Source: Vermamoeba vermiformis
Taxonomy: Eukaryota; Tubulinea; Echinamoebida
Reading direction: 5' to 3'
Assembly (NCBI GenBank): GCA_045837725.1
Contig: JBEWZL010000157.1
Span: 1-64,000 of the forward strand
DNA: 64,000 nucleotides
The translations under genes and the position numbers were made by a program. The stretch's first letter is position 1. Each line of letters starts with the position of its first letter. Positions 35,809 to 48,200 of the stretch are shown piece after piece. The notes under the pieces are model-generated. The model did not search any database, was not told where the DNA came from, and saw nothing but the letters and a program-made list of their open reading frames with translations.

Positions 35809-38800
35809 TCAACCGTCAAAATTGTTCAAGTACTCTTCTTCTTGCAACATCCGCGCCATTTCTTCGTCGGTCATAAATTCCATGTTATTAACCGGATTAG
35901 CTCCTGGCGTGGGAACAAAATTATTTGGTTGTTGAGGTTGTAGGTGACCAGGCAGGAAATTATTATTATCGTGTAAAGGTACGTTTCGCCATATTGTTCT
36001 CGCTTGATCCGCAATTCTTTTTTGTTCCGCTTCATTTTTTCTTTTCGCCTCCTCGCGCCTTCGCATCTCTTGTTCTTCTTGTAGTTTTTGTTCGTTGCGC
36101 TGCTTTTGTGCGTGGTACTCCATTGACTTGCGCATTGCTTCAGCGTTCATTTGATCTAGAAGGTATTTGTTCTCGCCTGTAATCTCCACTTTATTTTCGA
36201 CTTTTTCCGGCGCGTAGAACATCTGCGCAGAAAAAAAAATCAGAAAATAATATTTCCAAATATGGTAATAATGACTTACATCGAGATCATCGTCATCGTC
36301 GCTAATTTGCATGCTATCACTTTCATCTTCATCTTCGCTGATCTGATCTTGATCTTCATTCTCTGCCTCGCTGTCGTAGGATTCTTCGCTCTCGTCCGAA
36401 CCATAATTATCGTCGTTGCGAGAGGTCATATTGTTGTTACTATTTGTGGTATGATAGTTCGATTTCTTGATCGACTGGTCTTGCGAGTTACTTAGGCCGG
36501 CATCCTTGTTCTTGCCAAAGTTGATTAAAGCCGAATGGAACAAACCAAAGCTGCGTAGTTCGTTCTCAACAGGTGTTGCCTCGCGCAATTTTTGAATCAA
36601 AGTCGTGTTGGTCAAACGAAGTTCTTGCACTGTCTTGTCATAGGTGCTCAGATCGAGAATCGTCTTCGGCGGCACTACCAAGTCAAAGGCCTTGTCGCCA
36701 AGTTTGACGGCACTGTATTACCAAATTAGGAAATGTCGGTCAAAACCAGCGGTTGAAACTTACTGTCTTGCGTAGGCATAAAGATCTATCACGCGATGCG
36801 TAGGATTGCAATTGATATTCATCACGGCACCAGATGTCAATCTGTTCATGAATTAGCATAATCTGCTGTTTGACACGTGTCATCTTTGACATACCTAATC
36901 TTGACACGTACGACCGGTTGATCAGAACGAAGACTAATTTCTTGCTTCGAATACATTTCGGCAATCCTATGAAGGCATTAGTATCGTTATAAATGGTAAA
37001 TGAATGACCTACAATTGCACGTCCTTCATCGACAAGTTGGATCCGCTCGACTTCAACAACGCGGGCAATTTTTCCATTGGCGACATCTCTTTTCTAATGC
37101 CCGAGAATGCGCTGAGTAAATTCGTCTTTGTCAGTTCTGATCGTCGTGGCAGCAGATATTTTAAGCTCCACTTGTGTTGCGACCCGTAGATCATTTGAAT
37201 TTCTGCGATAAAATGTCAAAAACTCCGCTCAAAGCCAAAATAGTATGAATTATATACGTACGATCGCCAAATAATTGTTCCGCTCGCTCCTGTAAATGTC
37301 CCATAAACTGCACGGACCTCAAATGCTTCATGTTGTGCATGGCGGCAAGAATTTCACTGAACATCATGTTGGACTTCCATTGCAGATGATACAACGTGAG
37401 AGGTATATTAAATGACTCCTTATAAAGGCCATGAATGTCTTCGACTTCCAACACTCTCAATCGAGTCGGTAGTTTGACATCCACGCCTAAATAAACTTCT
37501 TGTAATTTCAAGGCCTGTAGATTTTTGTACCGGCCCAAATCGATTCTCCGCAGTGTAAGGTTATTTGGGAGAGCATTTACGATTACGACTGGCCGACGAA
37601 TGAACGAGAGCTTTCTCACTGGATGATCGGAAAAGTTGGCGTTGGATCCGAGATCCGAGGCGTCTTCGTTTTGATTGGTGATAGTGGTTGAATTTGCAAG
37701 GCCTTCTATTATTAGATCTTCCGCAAATGGAAATTTTTCGAGTAATTTCTCAAAGTGTAGCGTTTCAAGTTTGAATTCGGGAATTCTGTTGATTTCTAAC
37801 GAGACATTTTTGAGCGACTTTGATCGCGTGAGTAGGTCGATTGCACCAACTGGCATTTGCATAGGAACTAGTTTCAAGCTCTTCAAATGATATCCTAATA
37901 TCTGAGTGTCGTCCTGTTGCTTTTTGTCCATTTTTAGAGTTGCTCCTGATAAATCTAAGTGTTCCAAATTAGGAAAAAGTTGCAACAATTCAACGACATC
38001 CACCGTTCCACTTTGCAAAATTAATGTGCGTAGGGTCAGGCACGGATCGATCGGCAAAGTATAAACTGCCAGCGTTGGTGCGTAAAACGAAGTCGGTCCT
38101 TCTTTCCAAGCACCATCGCCCGAAGTTATTTCCGTGAAATCGTAATTCAACTTTTTGTTCGTGAAAATGAAGTGAATTTTTGCTATTGCGCCTGCAGCAA
38201 GTGATCTTTCGCCTATTAATTCAGACTTATCATCTTCTATTATTCGTGACAGGCCCGACACTTCTTCTAACTTTTGACACGTGTCATTGATTGCGTCCAA
38301 GACAAACTTTGACACTTTGACTGACATATCTGTTCGTAATACTCTCAAATTCTTTGCACTACATAAATATCATTAGTATTATATTAATTATATCCCTACT
38401 ATGCCTTTCTTACGCAATAGGGCCAATTTCTTGAACAGTGTGCTCGCGGTGGCGATATTTACAAATGAATTCTTGCAAGTTTGGCGCGTGCATCAAAAAA
38501 AACTCGAATAATTTGACGTGTTCTGCGGTGAGAATTTGATTCTTCGCCGTTGAAATATTCACGCTGGCCAGATTCGGAGGCAATTTGAACGGAACCGACT
38601 GGATCTTCGGAAGTGCAACGTTTCTTAGTTTGAGCGCTCTAAAAAATAGTTAGAATATTATATAATAATTAGAATATTGTTGATATTAAAATTATTATTA
38701 TTTGCTGCTACGTACATTAGATCAGGAAAATAGCGCAATTGTTCCAACCACATTTCGTCCATTGACGCGGAGTTAATTTCAAGGTGAACTAATTTAATAG

Positions 38801-39517
38801 GTTTTTGCACTATTTCAAGCATCGATAACGATCCTACGCCTGCACCCAAGCTCAAGTAAGTCAGATCCGGCAAGTGCCTTTAACAACATCAAAGAATTAG
38901 AAAATCAATTCATTATTTTAATTTTTTAATAATTACCAAAATATTTGTGGCACCACTTGCTGCGTAATTAATGGCACGTCGTTCAATATGAGCTCACTGA
39001 TGCAAAAACACTAAACACAAAAGAATATCAATTAATTTCATAGGTCATCAAAAGGAACCAAATAAATAGAACAATGTCTTAATTACGATATATACTTAAA
39101 TAAATTGAAGAAAATATTCGGAATCGTATCTTAACAGGACACCAAACGGGACAAAAAAAGATTTTACCTTTTTAATAATCACTAATAATGTATCTTCGGT
39201 CAATTGGATATATCCAGAAAGATCTAAATGCTGCAGCGATGCGGGCAATAAGTTTGGTAGAAGATCTAAATCGAAATCTGGAAAAACGACGTCAGATCGA
39301 AATTGAACTGCACTCCGTTACTTTACATTTCATATTAATATTTACCAGTAAGCTTAATCTTTTTCAATAATCCAGGCACAGCAGTCTCAGGGATATCTTG
39401 CGCGAATGACCATAACGAAAGGTTCGAGATCCAAGACAAAGCCAGCTGAAATAGCGTAGGCACTGTTGGAGCACTAAGCTCTTGCATAATCTCCGATGAT
39501 TCTGTTAAGTCGCTCAT
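35809..39517 (-). CDS. LRR-UBX protein, copy B (intact)
   Basis: Intact multi-exon paralogue of the gene at 17565-21221, roughly 1,000 residues. The leader (LFQLALSWISN...DIPETAVPGLLKKI) resembles the RAD7/AMN1-type start. Irregular LRRs span about residues 60-560 (LPDLTYLSLGAGVGSL, LVHLEINSASM, LEHLDLSGATL). The UBX-like domain (about 640-720) contains VKI-RLTSGAVMNINCNPTHR, AVKLGDKAFDLV, PPKTILDLSTYDKT and TNTTLIQKLRE. This aligns with p47/UBXN2 UBX domains, which bind the p97/VCP ATPase. The FPR loop is degenerate (VPPK instead of FPNK), keeping the Pro and Lys. A Ser/Asp/Glu-rich acidic run, a coiled coil (EYHAQKQRNEQKLQEEQEMR) and a final TDEEMARMLQEEEYL helix, like an inverted ubiquitin-interacting motif, complete it. 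Likely a p97 adaptor with LRR substrate binding (inference). Confidence 0.8.
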
Positions 39518-39798
39518 TTGTGGTCGACATCAGCATAAGCGAAGGAAAATGCTCGTTTGACAAACGAATTAGAAAAAGTTACGAAAAAAGTTAGACAAAA
39601 GCAATGCTATTTACTAGCAACAATTAGAGGTCCCCTAGCACAATACCATTCCAGATACTTAGAAAAAATTCGCTTTGTATTCAATTTCGCATTTTATTTT
39701 GGTTTGGACTATTTACATGTTGTTTTGTTACATTTTAGCAACCAGGTCTTTGCTATTAATACTATAGGACGATGTATTATGCTCTACAGTATCTTCAT

Positions 39799-41156
39799 TT
39801 AGTTTTTTTTAGTTTCGAGCCATCTTTCAGCAGTAATTGCGGCCATACAACCAAATCCAGCAGCAGTGACGGCCTATAAGATTCAAATATTAGTATTTGT
39901 GGTTAATATACTATATATATTGTATTTAATACATACTTGTTTGAAGTGAGTGTCGTGCACATCACCGGCAGCAAAAACGCCGTCAATGTTGGTGTAGATG
40001 TGGTCGTGCACTTTGATGTAACCCTGCTCGTCCAATTCAAGGCCACTACCCTTTAAATGTTGCGTCAAGGGCTCGTGACCAATAGCCATAAATAGACCAT
40101 CAGCGTGGACTTCACGAGTGGCACCAGTAGTGGTGTCTTTGAGCACGAGACCCGACAAGCGAGTGTCGCCAATGTATTGTGCAATAGTAGTGTTAAATAG
40201 GATTTCGATCTTAGGATTGTCGATGGCACGTTGTTGCATAATTTTTGAGGCTCTAATAAGGAAAGAAAAGTTTTGTCAGTACGCGGATGTAAAGCCGAGA
40301 TTAGACGAGCTAGTGCTTACCTCATTTTGTTGCTACGGACCAATAAATATACTTTCTTAGCGAATCTAGTCAAGAAAGTAGCTTCTTCTACGGCTGAATC
40401 ACCGCCACCCTAGATTTGAAAAGTTAGAATCGGATCACTATACCGCGGACAATTTGACTTACAATAACGTAAATTTCTTTGTTTCTGAAGATAGGCAAGG
40501 GACCATCGCAAGTGGCACAAGCGCTGATACCGTTGTTGCGAAGTTTAGTTTCGTTGTCCAATCCGAGCCACTTGGCAGCAGCACCGTTAGCGAGGACTAC
40601 GGCATTAGTTAAGTACCACTCTTCGCCAATTTTAACTTGATGAGGACCGCCTTGTTGGAATCTGAATTCAGTGGCAAACTCTTCGATAATTTGAGCGCCG
40701 AATCTGGAGGTAAAAAGCCGAGCTCCGTTAGTATCGAACTATCATCACAATAAATCTTTATATGAACTTACTTAGCAGCTTGAGCCTTGAATCTTTCCAT
40801 CAACTCCGGGCCGTCAATACCATCAGGGAAGCCAGGGAAGTTTTCTACTTCAGTGGTAATCATTAATTGACCGCCAGGAATAGACTGTGGTGAAACAGAT
40901 CCGGCGGCGACGATTGGTTTGAGACCTGCGCGACCGGCGTAAATAGCAGCTGTGAGACCGGCAGGGCCTGTTTGAAAAAAGGGTTGTTAGATTTGAAACT
41001 TCTCGGTAAGTCTAAAACTCCAGACAAAGGAATAATTAATTGTTGCCTAATATGATGCGTAACTAAGCCTGAGAGAATTAATAGGATGCACGTACCAGAT
41101 CCGACAATAACAAGTTCAGTTCTCTTGAACTCAGTAGGTTGATTGTTTGAAGCCAT
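39799..41156 (-). CDS. TRR1: Low-Mr thioredoxin reductase
   Basis: About 330 residues in six or so exons. It has the FAD-binding motif [13 protein letters not shown] (split by an intron after VGSG), the redox-active site CATC in ISACATCDG, the NADPH-binding motif [12 protein letters not shown], and the second FAD motif [15 protein letters not shown]. The C-terminus ends [13 protein letters not shown]. This is the bacterial/fungal/plant type that reduces thioredoxin with NADPH via an internal disulfide. The start at 41156 ([10 protein letters not shown]) gives a cytosolic form. An upstream exon at 41552-41359 could supply a mitochondrial leader. Divergent from MYG1. Confidence 0.93.
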
Positions 41157-41358
41157 AATATTTGCTTGACTTATGCTCGAATATCTCTTGCGTGACCTTA
41201 ACACGTTGATTAGATTTGAATGAATAGACAGAATGGCGATTTCGACCTTATGTCTGTTTTTTTGTTCACGTGCCAGAAAAAAAATCACGTGACAATCGGG
41301 AAATTTCACGGATTCGAAGGATCTAGAAAGGAACCTTCCGCTATCTTCTTTTACTTAC

Positions 41359-41552
41359 GTTTTTGTAACGAAGCTGCTCATAATTCCGATATTTCTAGAC
41401 CGTTCTCGGCGCCACGGGAGATCTTCCGTTACAGATGCGTTGGTGCAGGCTTTTGTTCCAGCATTCCATAGGGCAGCTGAAGCCTTATTTCTCGTGACTA
41501 TGCGGTTGGTGAGTGACCTTGATATCAATTTGATGCCTAGTCGCGTGAGCAT
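41359..41552 (-). CDS. Possible alternative first exon: mitochondrial leader for thioredoxin reductase
   Basis: An ATG at 41552 opens a frame of 64 codons beginning MLTRLGIKLISRSL, rich in Arg, Lys, Ser and Thr and free of acidic residues for the first ~40 positions: a typical mitochondrial presequence. It ends at a GTAAGT donor (41358). Splicing to the AG at 41171-41170 leaves 13 bases before the reductase ATG and keeps frame ([10 protein letters not shown]). A separate short gene, or chance, remains possible. Confidence 0.4.
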
Positions 41553-41680
41553 GAGCCAACAGTCAGCGCGTTGTGTTGTTTTGTTTCAGATCTGAAAATA
41601 ATTTCTGAAATTCAAAAAAATATTCGGTTTTATCTTTAAACACCCGAAGCGGTAACACTATCAGTACTGATATCACATTG

Positions 41681-43417
41681 ATGGAGGTAAGTATCTGCCG
41701 ACCTATTCAAAAATATTTTTCGTCCACGTAACGGTCATTTTATTTCTTTCAGCCTGAAGCCAAGAGAATGAAGCCCACAAGAACAATCGGTACTCACGAT
41801 GGTATGAATTACTTATGTTATAATCTTGCACGAGTACTTCGATCCGTGCTAGTGCTTCTTGTTCGGTGACAGTTTTTGAGATCGAGATCTGACCTAATAA
41901 TCCTCTATTTAATTTTAAAAATTACTAGGAACCTTCCATTGCGATGAAGCTATGGCATGTTTTATGTTAAAGTCCACAGACGAATTTAAAGACGCAGGTA
42001 AATATTAAAATCAATAAACTGATATTGGATCTCGCTTATGTGATGATTAGAAATCTTCAGAACACGCGATCCTAAAGTATTAGAGAAGATGGATATATTA
42101 GTTGATGTTGGAGCAGTATACGATCCCGCCAAGTAAGAAAATATCCACAAAATCAGATCCTGAGAAATAAAAATTAATTTCATTATTATAGGCACCGCTA
42201 CGATCATCACCAACGTGAATTTACTGGCACATTTAACGAGAATTACAAAATTAAATTAAGCAGCGCTGGTTTGGTTTACAAGTAAGTTCTGATCCGATCG
42301 AACAAGTTCTGGCGATACTTTTAACCTTAATAATTAATAATAATTATATTTGCAGACATTTCGGCAAAGAAGTCGTTCAAAAGATTTTAAACAGCGATGA
42401 AGCCACGACAAACATTATTTACCAACAAGTCTACGATGTACGTAGATCCGCGCGATCCACCCACTTTACGCAACTTTTTCTCACTAACACTGTCAATCTT
42501 TCCAAATTTAGAAATTTATTCTTGCCCTCGATGCCATTGACAACGGTGTCAACCAATATGAAACTGATGTGCCGCCATTGTACGTCAACAACACTGACTT
42601 GGGTGCACGTGTCGGAAAATTAAATCCTGCTTGGAACCAGCCCGCCGCTAACAGAGACGTACGACTAACATTAGTTATTTCCTTATATGGTAATACCTAT
42701 TAATTGCCCCTTTAGGAATTATTCAAACGTGCGATGGAAATTGCTGGCACAGAATTCACTGAAACTGTAAAATACTTCGGTCAAGTACGTTTTAAGCATC
42801 CTCCGTAATAGCAAGAAATTAACGATATATGGTGAGTAATAATACTAATGGTCTAATCAGGTCTGGTGGCCCGCTCGTCACATCGTTAAAGAAGCAATTG
42901 AAAAGCGCAACGAAATCGATCCTAGCGGAAAAATTATCGTGCTGTCGCAGTTCTGCCCGTGGAAGGTACGTATAGGCATCGATTAATATAGTGGCTCGTA
43001 TTAATTTATCGTAATTTATAGGACCATTTGTTTGAGTTAGAAAAAGAATTCGGAATTTCCGGTCAAGTTATTTACATTTTGTTCGGAGATACTTCCGGCG
43101 GCTGGCGAGTGCAAGCAGCGCCCAAGAACGAGACGGGCTTTGATTCGCGCAAGACTTTGCCGCAAGCCTGGTGTGGCTTGAGGGACGATGTTTTGAGCAC
43201 CGCGATCAACATTCCTAATTGCATTTTTGTGCGTATCCTTTTGATTATGATGTGAGCTAGGGACCTATTATAGGGTTATATTATTATGATAGTAGTGTTA
43301 TGTAATGTTGTTTTGCTTTGACTTCACTTTTTGACAGATGCGAACGGATTCATTGGTGGCAACAAAACTTACGAAGGCGCATTGGCGATGGCTAAAACAG
43401 CTCTTACTATCGAATAA
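41681..43417 (+). CDS. MYG1: MYG1 exonuclease (UPF0160)
   Basis: Eight or more exons, the first encoding only ME. The protein (~345 residues) carries the family signatures GTHDGTFHCDEAMACFML and YDHHQREF (DHH-type metal-binding), then SSAGLVYKHFG, AIDNGVNQYE, ARVGKLNPAW, VLSQFCPWKDHLF and a C-terminus FVHANGFIGGNKTYEGAL. MYG1 is a 3'-5' RNA exonuclease that in yeast and animals works on RNA in nucleus and mitochondria. All metal ligands expected in the DHH core appear present. Introns are 45-100 nt, several with GATCCG-type motifs. Confidence 0.92.
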
Positions 43418-43853
43418 TACTATGAGTACTATAGTATCATCTGGTAATAAATGCTTTCCGAAGTCGATCAGCTTCGCATCCGCCAAATTTTTTTTCAATT
43501 TTATTTTCAATTTTATTTTTATTTATCTTGTTTATTTACACGAATTTTGGCACTAACCATCATCAACTTAACTATTTCATCATGCATAGCAGTAATTTGT
43601 TCAATCGAAGTCTTCGACGATTTTTTGGTATTAGTTGGGTATGCAAGACTGCATCTGGTTCAATTTCATTCTCGAGCTCCCATTTGCGTGCGTCTTCAGC
43701 AGACATATTGATAATATTGTTATATATTCGAATGTTATGCGCGCTCTACATTATCAACTCTGCTAAGTCTTTTATTTTACTAACAAAGAGCGAGTGATCG
43801 CAACTAAACAATTATCTATTACTAATAGAGGTCATTAACAAAAATAGCTCTGT
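43418..43853. other. Gap between convergent genes
   Basis: 436 bases between the stops of MYG1 and the ependymin-like gene. Several T-rich stretches and short ORFs without motifs. Presumably 3' UTRs and polyadenylation signals; nothing else seen. Confidence 0.45.
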
Positions 43854-44639
43854 TTAAAAGAGAAGAGGATGGGCAGGAACTTTGAATTTCTTCAAGTTCA
43901 TCATACGCAAGCCCGCTGACAACTTGAACGAAGAGCTGCAAGTGCTTGGCAAGCTGAACACGTCCGGGTCAACATAGCCAACGAAGTTGGTCACGAAGTA
44001 GATCGAGTTGACCTGAGTGCCGTTGTATAGACCCAAAAAGACGGGATAATCGTCGGTGAAGCAAGCAGCCAAAGTAATATCATCGCCTAAGTAAGACCGA
44101 TTAATTTCTTTTTGTTAGCGGATTTAGATTCGGATGTACTTACCCAATTGAGAGAGCCAAAGGTCGCATTGCTTGCCAGGGTAGTACTCATCAACACCAG
44201 CAAAAGTAGCATCGTTCAAGAAGTCCCAAGCGTTGATCCAAGGAGAATTCAAGGCCCAAGTAGTGCACTGACCGGATGCGCTGTCGTACCAGTAGCCTTG
44301 ATTCTATGATACTGTGATTAGAATTGATTTTATATGATTACAGTACTTACGCTCTCATAAAGTCCAATGAACTCGCCCACTTGGTTGAAATTGGTGTCAT
44401 AAATATCGCTGCGAGCTCTAATTGGATCTCGGTTAGTTTTACTTGTTAACAATGATTGCTTAGAAGACAATCTACCTCTGATTAGTTTGGTCGTAATAAG
44501 TGTTAACGGAGACGTAGCCACTGGGAGTAATGGCAAAAGCTGACAGACTGTAGTCCGTTGGTGGATTTGGCTTGGCTGGATCTGCCAGGGCAATGGTTGC
44601 CAAACAGAGTGCTGCTAAAGTTACCAAGAATGATTTCAT
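43854..44639 (-). CDS. Secreted ependymin-like protein
   Basis: A signal peptide (MKSFLVTLAALCLATIALA) is followed by ~195 residues in four or five exons. The order YYDQTNQRARSDIYD, GEFIGLYES, GYWYDSASGQCTTWAL, YPGKQCDLWLSQLGDD and VYFVTNF-type strands with conserved Cys resembles the ependymin fold (YD...R...D; LYE; Y-x5-C). Ependymin-like proteins are secreted or lysosomal lipid/calcium-binding proteins found in animals and amoebae. The identification rests on pattern only. It ends in a short basic tail (MNLKKFKVPAHPLLF). Function probably extracellular or lysosomal. Confidence 0.55.
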
Positions 44640-45227
44640 ATTTGATTGTTGTATTCGAAGTGTTTCAAATGTGTTCTTACTGATCCGAAGCTGATGAAAA
44701 AATGACCGATCTTTGTTCGTATTTAAATGCGCGCAAGCCCATGAAAATCAGTAAAATTTCCTAACATTATGGACGTAACCGTATTGTCTAGCGCAGAAAG
44801 TTCAACTTGCCGGAAGTTTGAAACACTTTAAAGTGTGGAACTTTCTTCGGAATGTTCAGTGCGAACAAGGTGCATTCGCAAGATATCGCTACACCAAATT
44901 CGGTAACACCAATATTAGCATTTTTCTAGGAAATTAAGATCCTTTGTATCATCCACTAAACGAACAGTCTGCGGATGTGCTCCAGTTGAAAATTAACGAA
45001 TCATAAAATGAATCCGAACTCTGGAGGCTTTACTTGATTTTCTTTAAAATTAATATGCGGATCTATTTGCCACCACGAAATAGAAGCAATCATTTAGCTT
45101 ACTCTAATGAAGGCGAATACAACACTCGCGCCGAAAGTAAAAAGCAAACCTTTCGCTAGCTACAAATGACGAGGACCTGTTAATTTTATCTATGTACATT
45201 GGTTAATATTAATAACCATTACGTTAA
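44640..45227 (-). promoter_or_regulatory. Upstream region of ependymin-like gene with GAAnnTTC boxes
   Basis: A 588-base gap. Within about 60 bases lie GAAAGTTC (44796), GAACTTTC (44838) and GAATGTTC (44850), all fitting the GAAnnTTC core also seen three times upstream of the secreted amylase. CACTTTAAAGTG (44825-44836) is a further 12-base palindrome. No ORF with support. Confidence 0.35.
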
Positions 45228-48200
45228 TTACATTGTCCGAGATAGCTCCGGCGATGAAGCACCGCTATCGGTGAAGTCATCCGTGTAGTTCAGATCATCG
45301 CGCGAATCGTTCAATGAATTCGAAACACGCAGGACAGGATTAGCATTAGATGCCAATACATATACTTTGTCGCTGACTCGGAGCGGCAGACTTGGATCTG
45401 GATTCGTTACGACAAAACCGCGGGATGTCGCTCGTACTCCATCTAATGTTCGGCGATAAAGACCAAGCGCCAGAATATTTTGATTCAACAAACTCTTAAA
45501 TAGATCTTCAAACGTGTTCCGTTGCTATAATAACAGAGTTAATGTCATGATAAAGACAAAAAAAATTGGATGCAGATCCGATTACGTACCATTCCGTCGG
45601 GCAATGAGATCAATATTAAATTGTCTTTGAAGGTCTGTTGTCTCATAGGCTCGTCGTTAGTATCTTTCCACTGCACGAATTGTCGCACAATGTCCAATAA
45701 TAGCGGATTGACCACTGCTTGCGCCATCAAGATCTGAATGAAGTGACTATGGAATACTGAACCACGCATAAATTCTAAGAATAGGCGATGAGTACATACT
45801 ATCATATTAGTATTGTCAATGAAGGACGTACCTGGATATAAATACGGGTCCTTAAAGTGGGTCGTGTTCGCGAATCCCAAACTTTCCAAAGTGAACAGCT
45901 CTAAGATCACGTGACACTTGGGGAAGTAATTGCGAATATTTACATAGGCCAAGATAGTGTTGCGATCAGGCGAAGATGAGTCTGGGTCCTAGTACAACAA
46001 GTTGTTAATGCCCGCTTCATACTCGCGCAAATTGATCACGATTTAAAGAATAATAACAAAGAGCTTGACTTCGTGATACTCAGGTCAAAATGAACAATAA
46101 TTGACATCAAGACGATGAAAAGTATTAATCGTGTGATAAATTTCTTACGTATTTTGTGCCGACTAAGATGCACACAGAAGCCAAGTCGATGTTGACGCTG
46201 ATCAAATCTTGCATGTTGATCGCAGAGCCCTTTAAAAGAAAACACAATAGTTAATCCTAATCCTGACGAAATTTCATGAAAAAACATCACTGCGTACCTG
46301 CTGCACCCAGACTTCAGGGAACATGGCAATTTTGTTCCACTTCTCCGGTGTCATTGTCGTGCTGAGAATGACGATCGGCTTCAGCTCGCTAATGTGTGCC
46401 TCACGTAACGGCGCGATGAAATAGAACCAATCGGTCATATCACCTGAGATGATAATATGATTCGACACGTTCTTCGGCATACTCTGCCCTTCGCTATAAG
46501 TTGGTGGCTCATCGTAACAGGCGTACTGGCCCTTCAAAATATCTGGGTCACGTGATCGGAACACATTCGTCCAGTACTCGCGAGACGAGCTGGAAATATC
46601 AATAGAATTTCTTCTGCCTTCTTCTACTGACGACTTGACTGAGCCAGGGGCCTGTGTGTGTGTCATCAGACTCGACAACTTGATTTCAGACTTGTTCAAG
46701 TTGAGCGACATCGGATCTCGTGTGATGAAAAAGGCAACCTCACCGCCCTCGATGATGTACTAATAAGGTGTGAGCAGCTGTATAGTCAAATATATATCGA
46801 TCTACTTACGTCATTGCCAGGGTTCAATGAAATGGTGTTGTCCTGCATTTGAACGGCAAAAAGGATGGATTTGTAGTTCTTGTAGATCAGCTGATAAAAG
46901 CGTTATTAAAATTGAATTAAGAGCTTCAAATAATATATATTACCTTAACAATGTCATTAAATCTGCTTCCAGAAAGAACTTCAGGCAATCTAGCCATGAA
47001 GATCTGGTTGTTGGATCCGTCATCTTGCCGCACATGTCAGTGAGTGCCCATACATTAATATCACTCTTTATACTTACAATATTCATATAGGTCCGTATCT
47101 TGATCGTAATATTCCGCCCTAACTTTAACCGTGCGAATAAGATTGGTGATAAATGTGAGTGAACCCTTCACCATTGTGGCCTTAGCCAACATGCCCATGC
47201 GCAGCTCCAAGTATGAGAAACTGTACAAATATTTGCCAACAGACCTCAATAACGTCTATATATGTGTAAGTAAGGTTATCTATGTCGTTGGTATTACACT
47301 TACATTGGTCTCGGGAAATCTCATTTGCACGAAGATTGGCAATCTCTTGCGAACATTTCTGAAGCACAAACAATACAGTGCGTTATCTAAATATATCGAT
47401 TAGTACATATATAATATGCAATAATAACCCTTTCGTACCTAGGTCTTTGCTCTCAATGTTTTCAGTGAGCTCGGGATCCACGACGATAAAGCAGGCCTTG
47501 GCTTTATCAACACGAATACGCGCTAAATCTTTAGGGTGCTATTATTGTAATTAGTACAGGCACGATATTGATTACCATCGTTCTTACCAAAGGAGTGCCC
47601 CTGTAAAAGTAGATGCGTTGATAGAACTTGGTTCTGGCCAACAGTTCCAATTCTCTACTCGGATAATCTTTCAACAGCACCACCATTTTGTACAAATTTC
47701 GATTTCTTTTGCTGTAAAATTCATTCGCAAACGCCACCAAGTTGCCGTAAGTTATGTGTCCAGTCACTATCACGTGCTTCATGCCTTTCAAACGAATGAA
47801 ACTGCCATCGTATCTGCCCAACATCTTTTGCAATAATTTGCCAAAGTATACGGCCTAGGGGTGTGTGATTAGCATGTAATTACAACGCATTATCATGCGA
47901 GGGAAGTTACCTGAAGTGGCACCAAAACGACTGATGACAGCACCATTATCACAACGAAAAATCGGCCCAGACCAGTTTTAGGCGCCATATCACCATAGCC
48001 GAGTGTAGTAATCGACACTACGACAAAATATAATGCCACGTGAAATTCATTGTTGACTGTGTCTGGCTCCACCTGAAGCGAAAAGTTAGCGACTCGCAAG
48101 TGCGTGTACGTGGAAACTTACAATTAGAATAATACATGTGGACACGAAAATCAATGAAAATACGGTGAATGTCAATCTAAATACTTGTCTCCATAGTACT

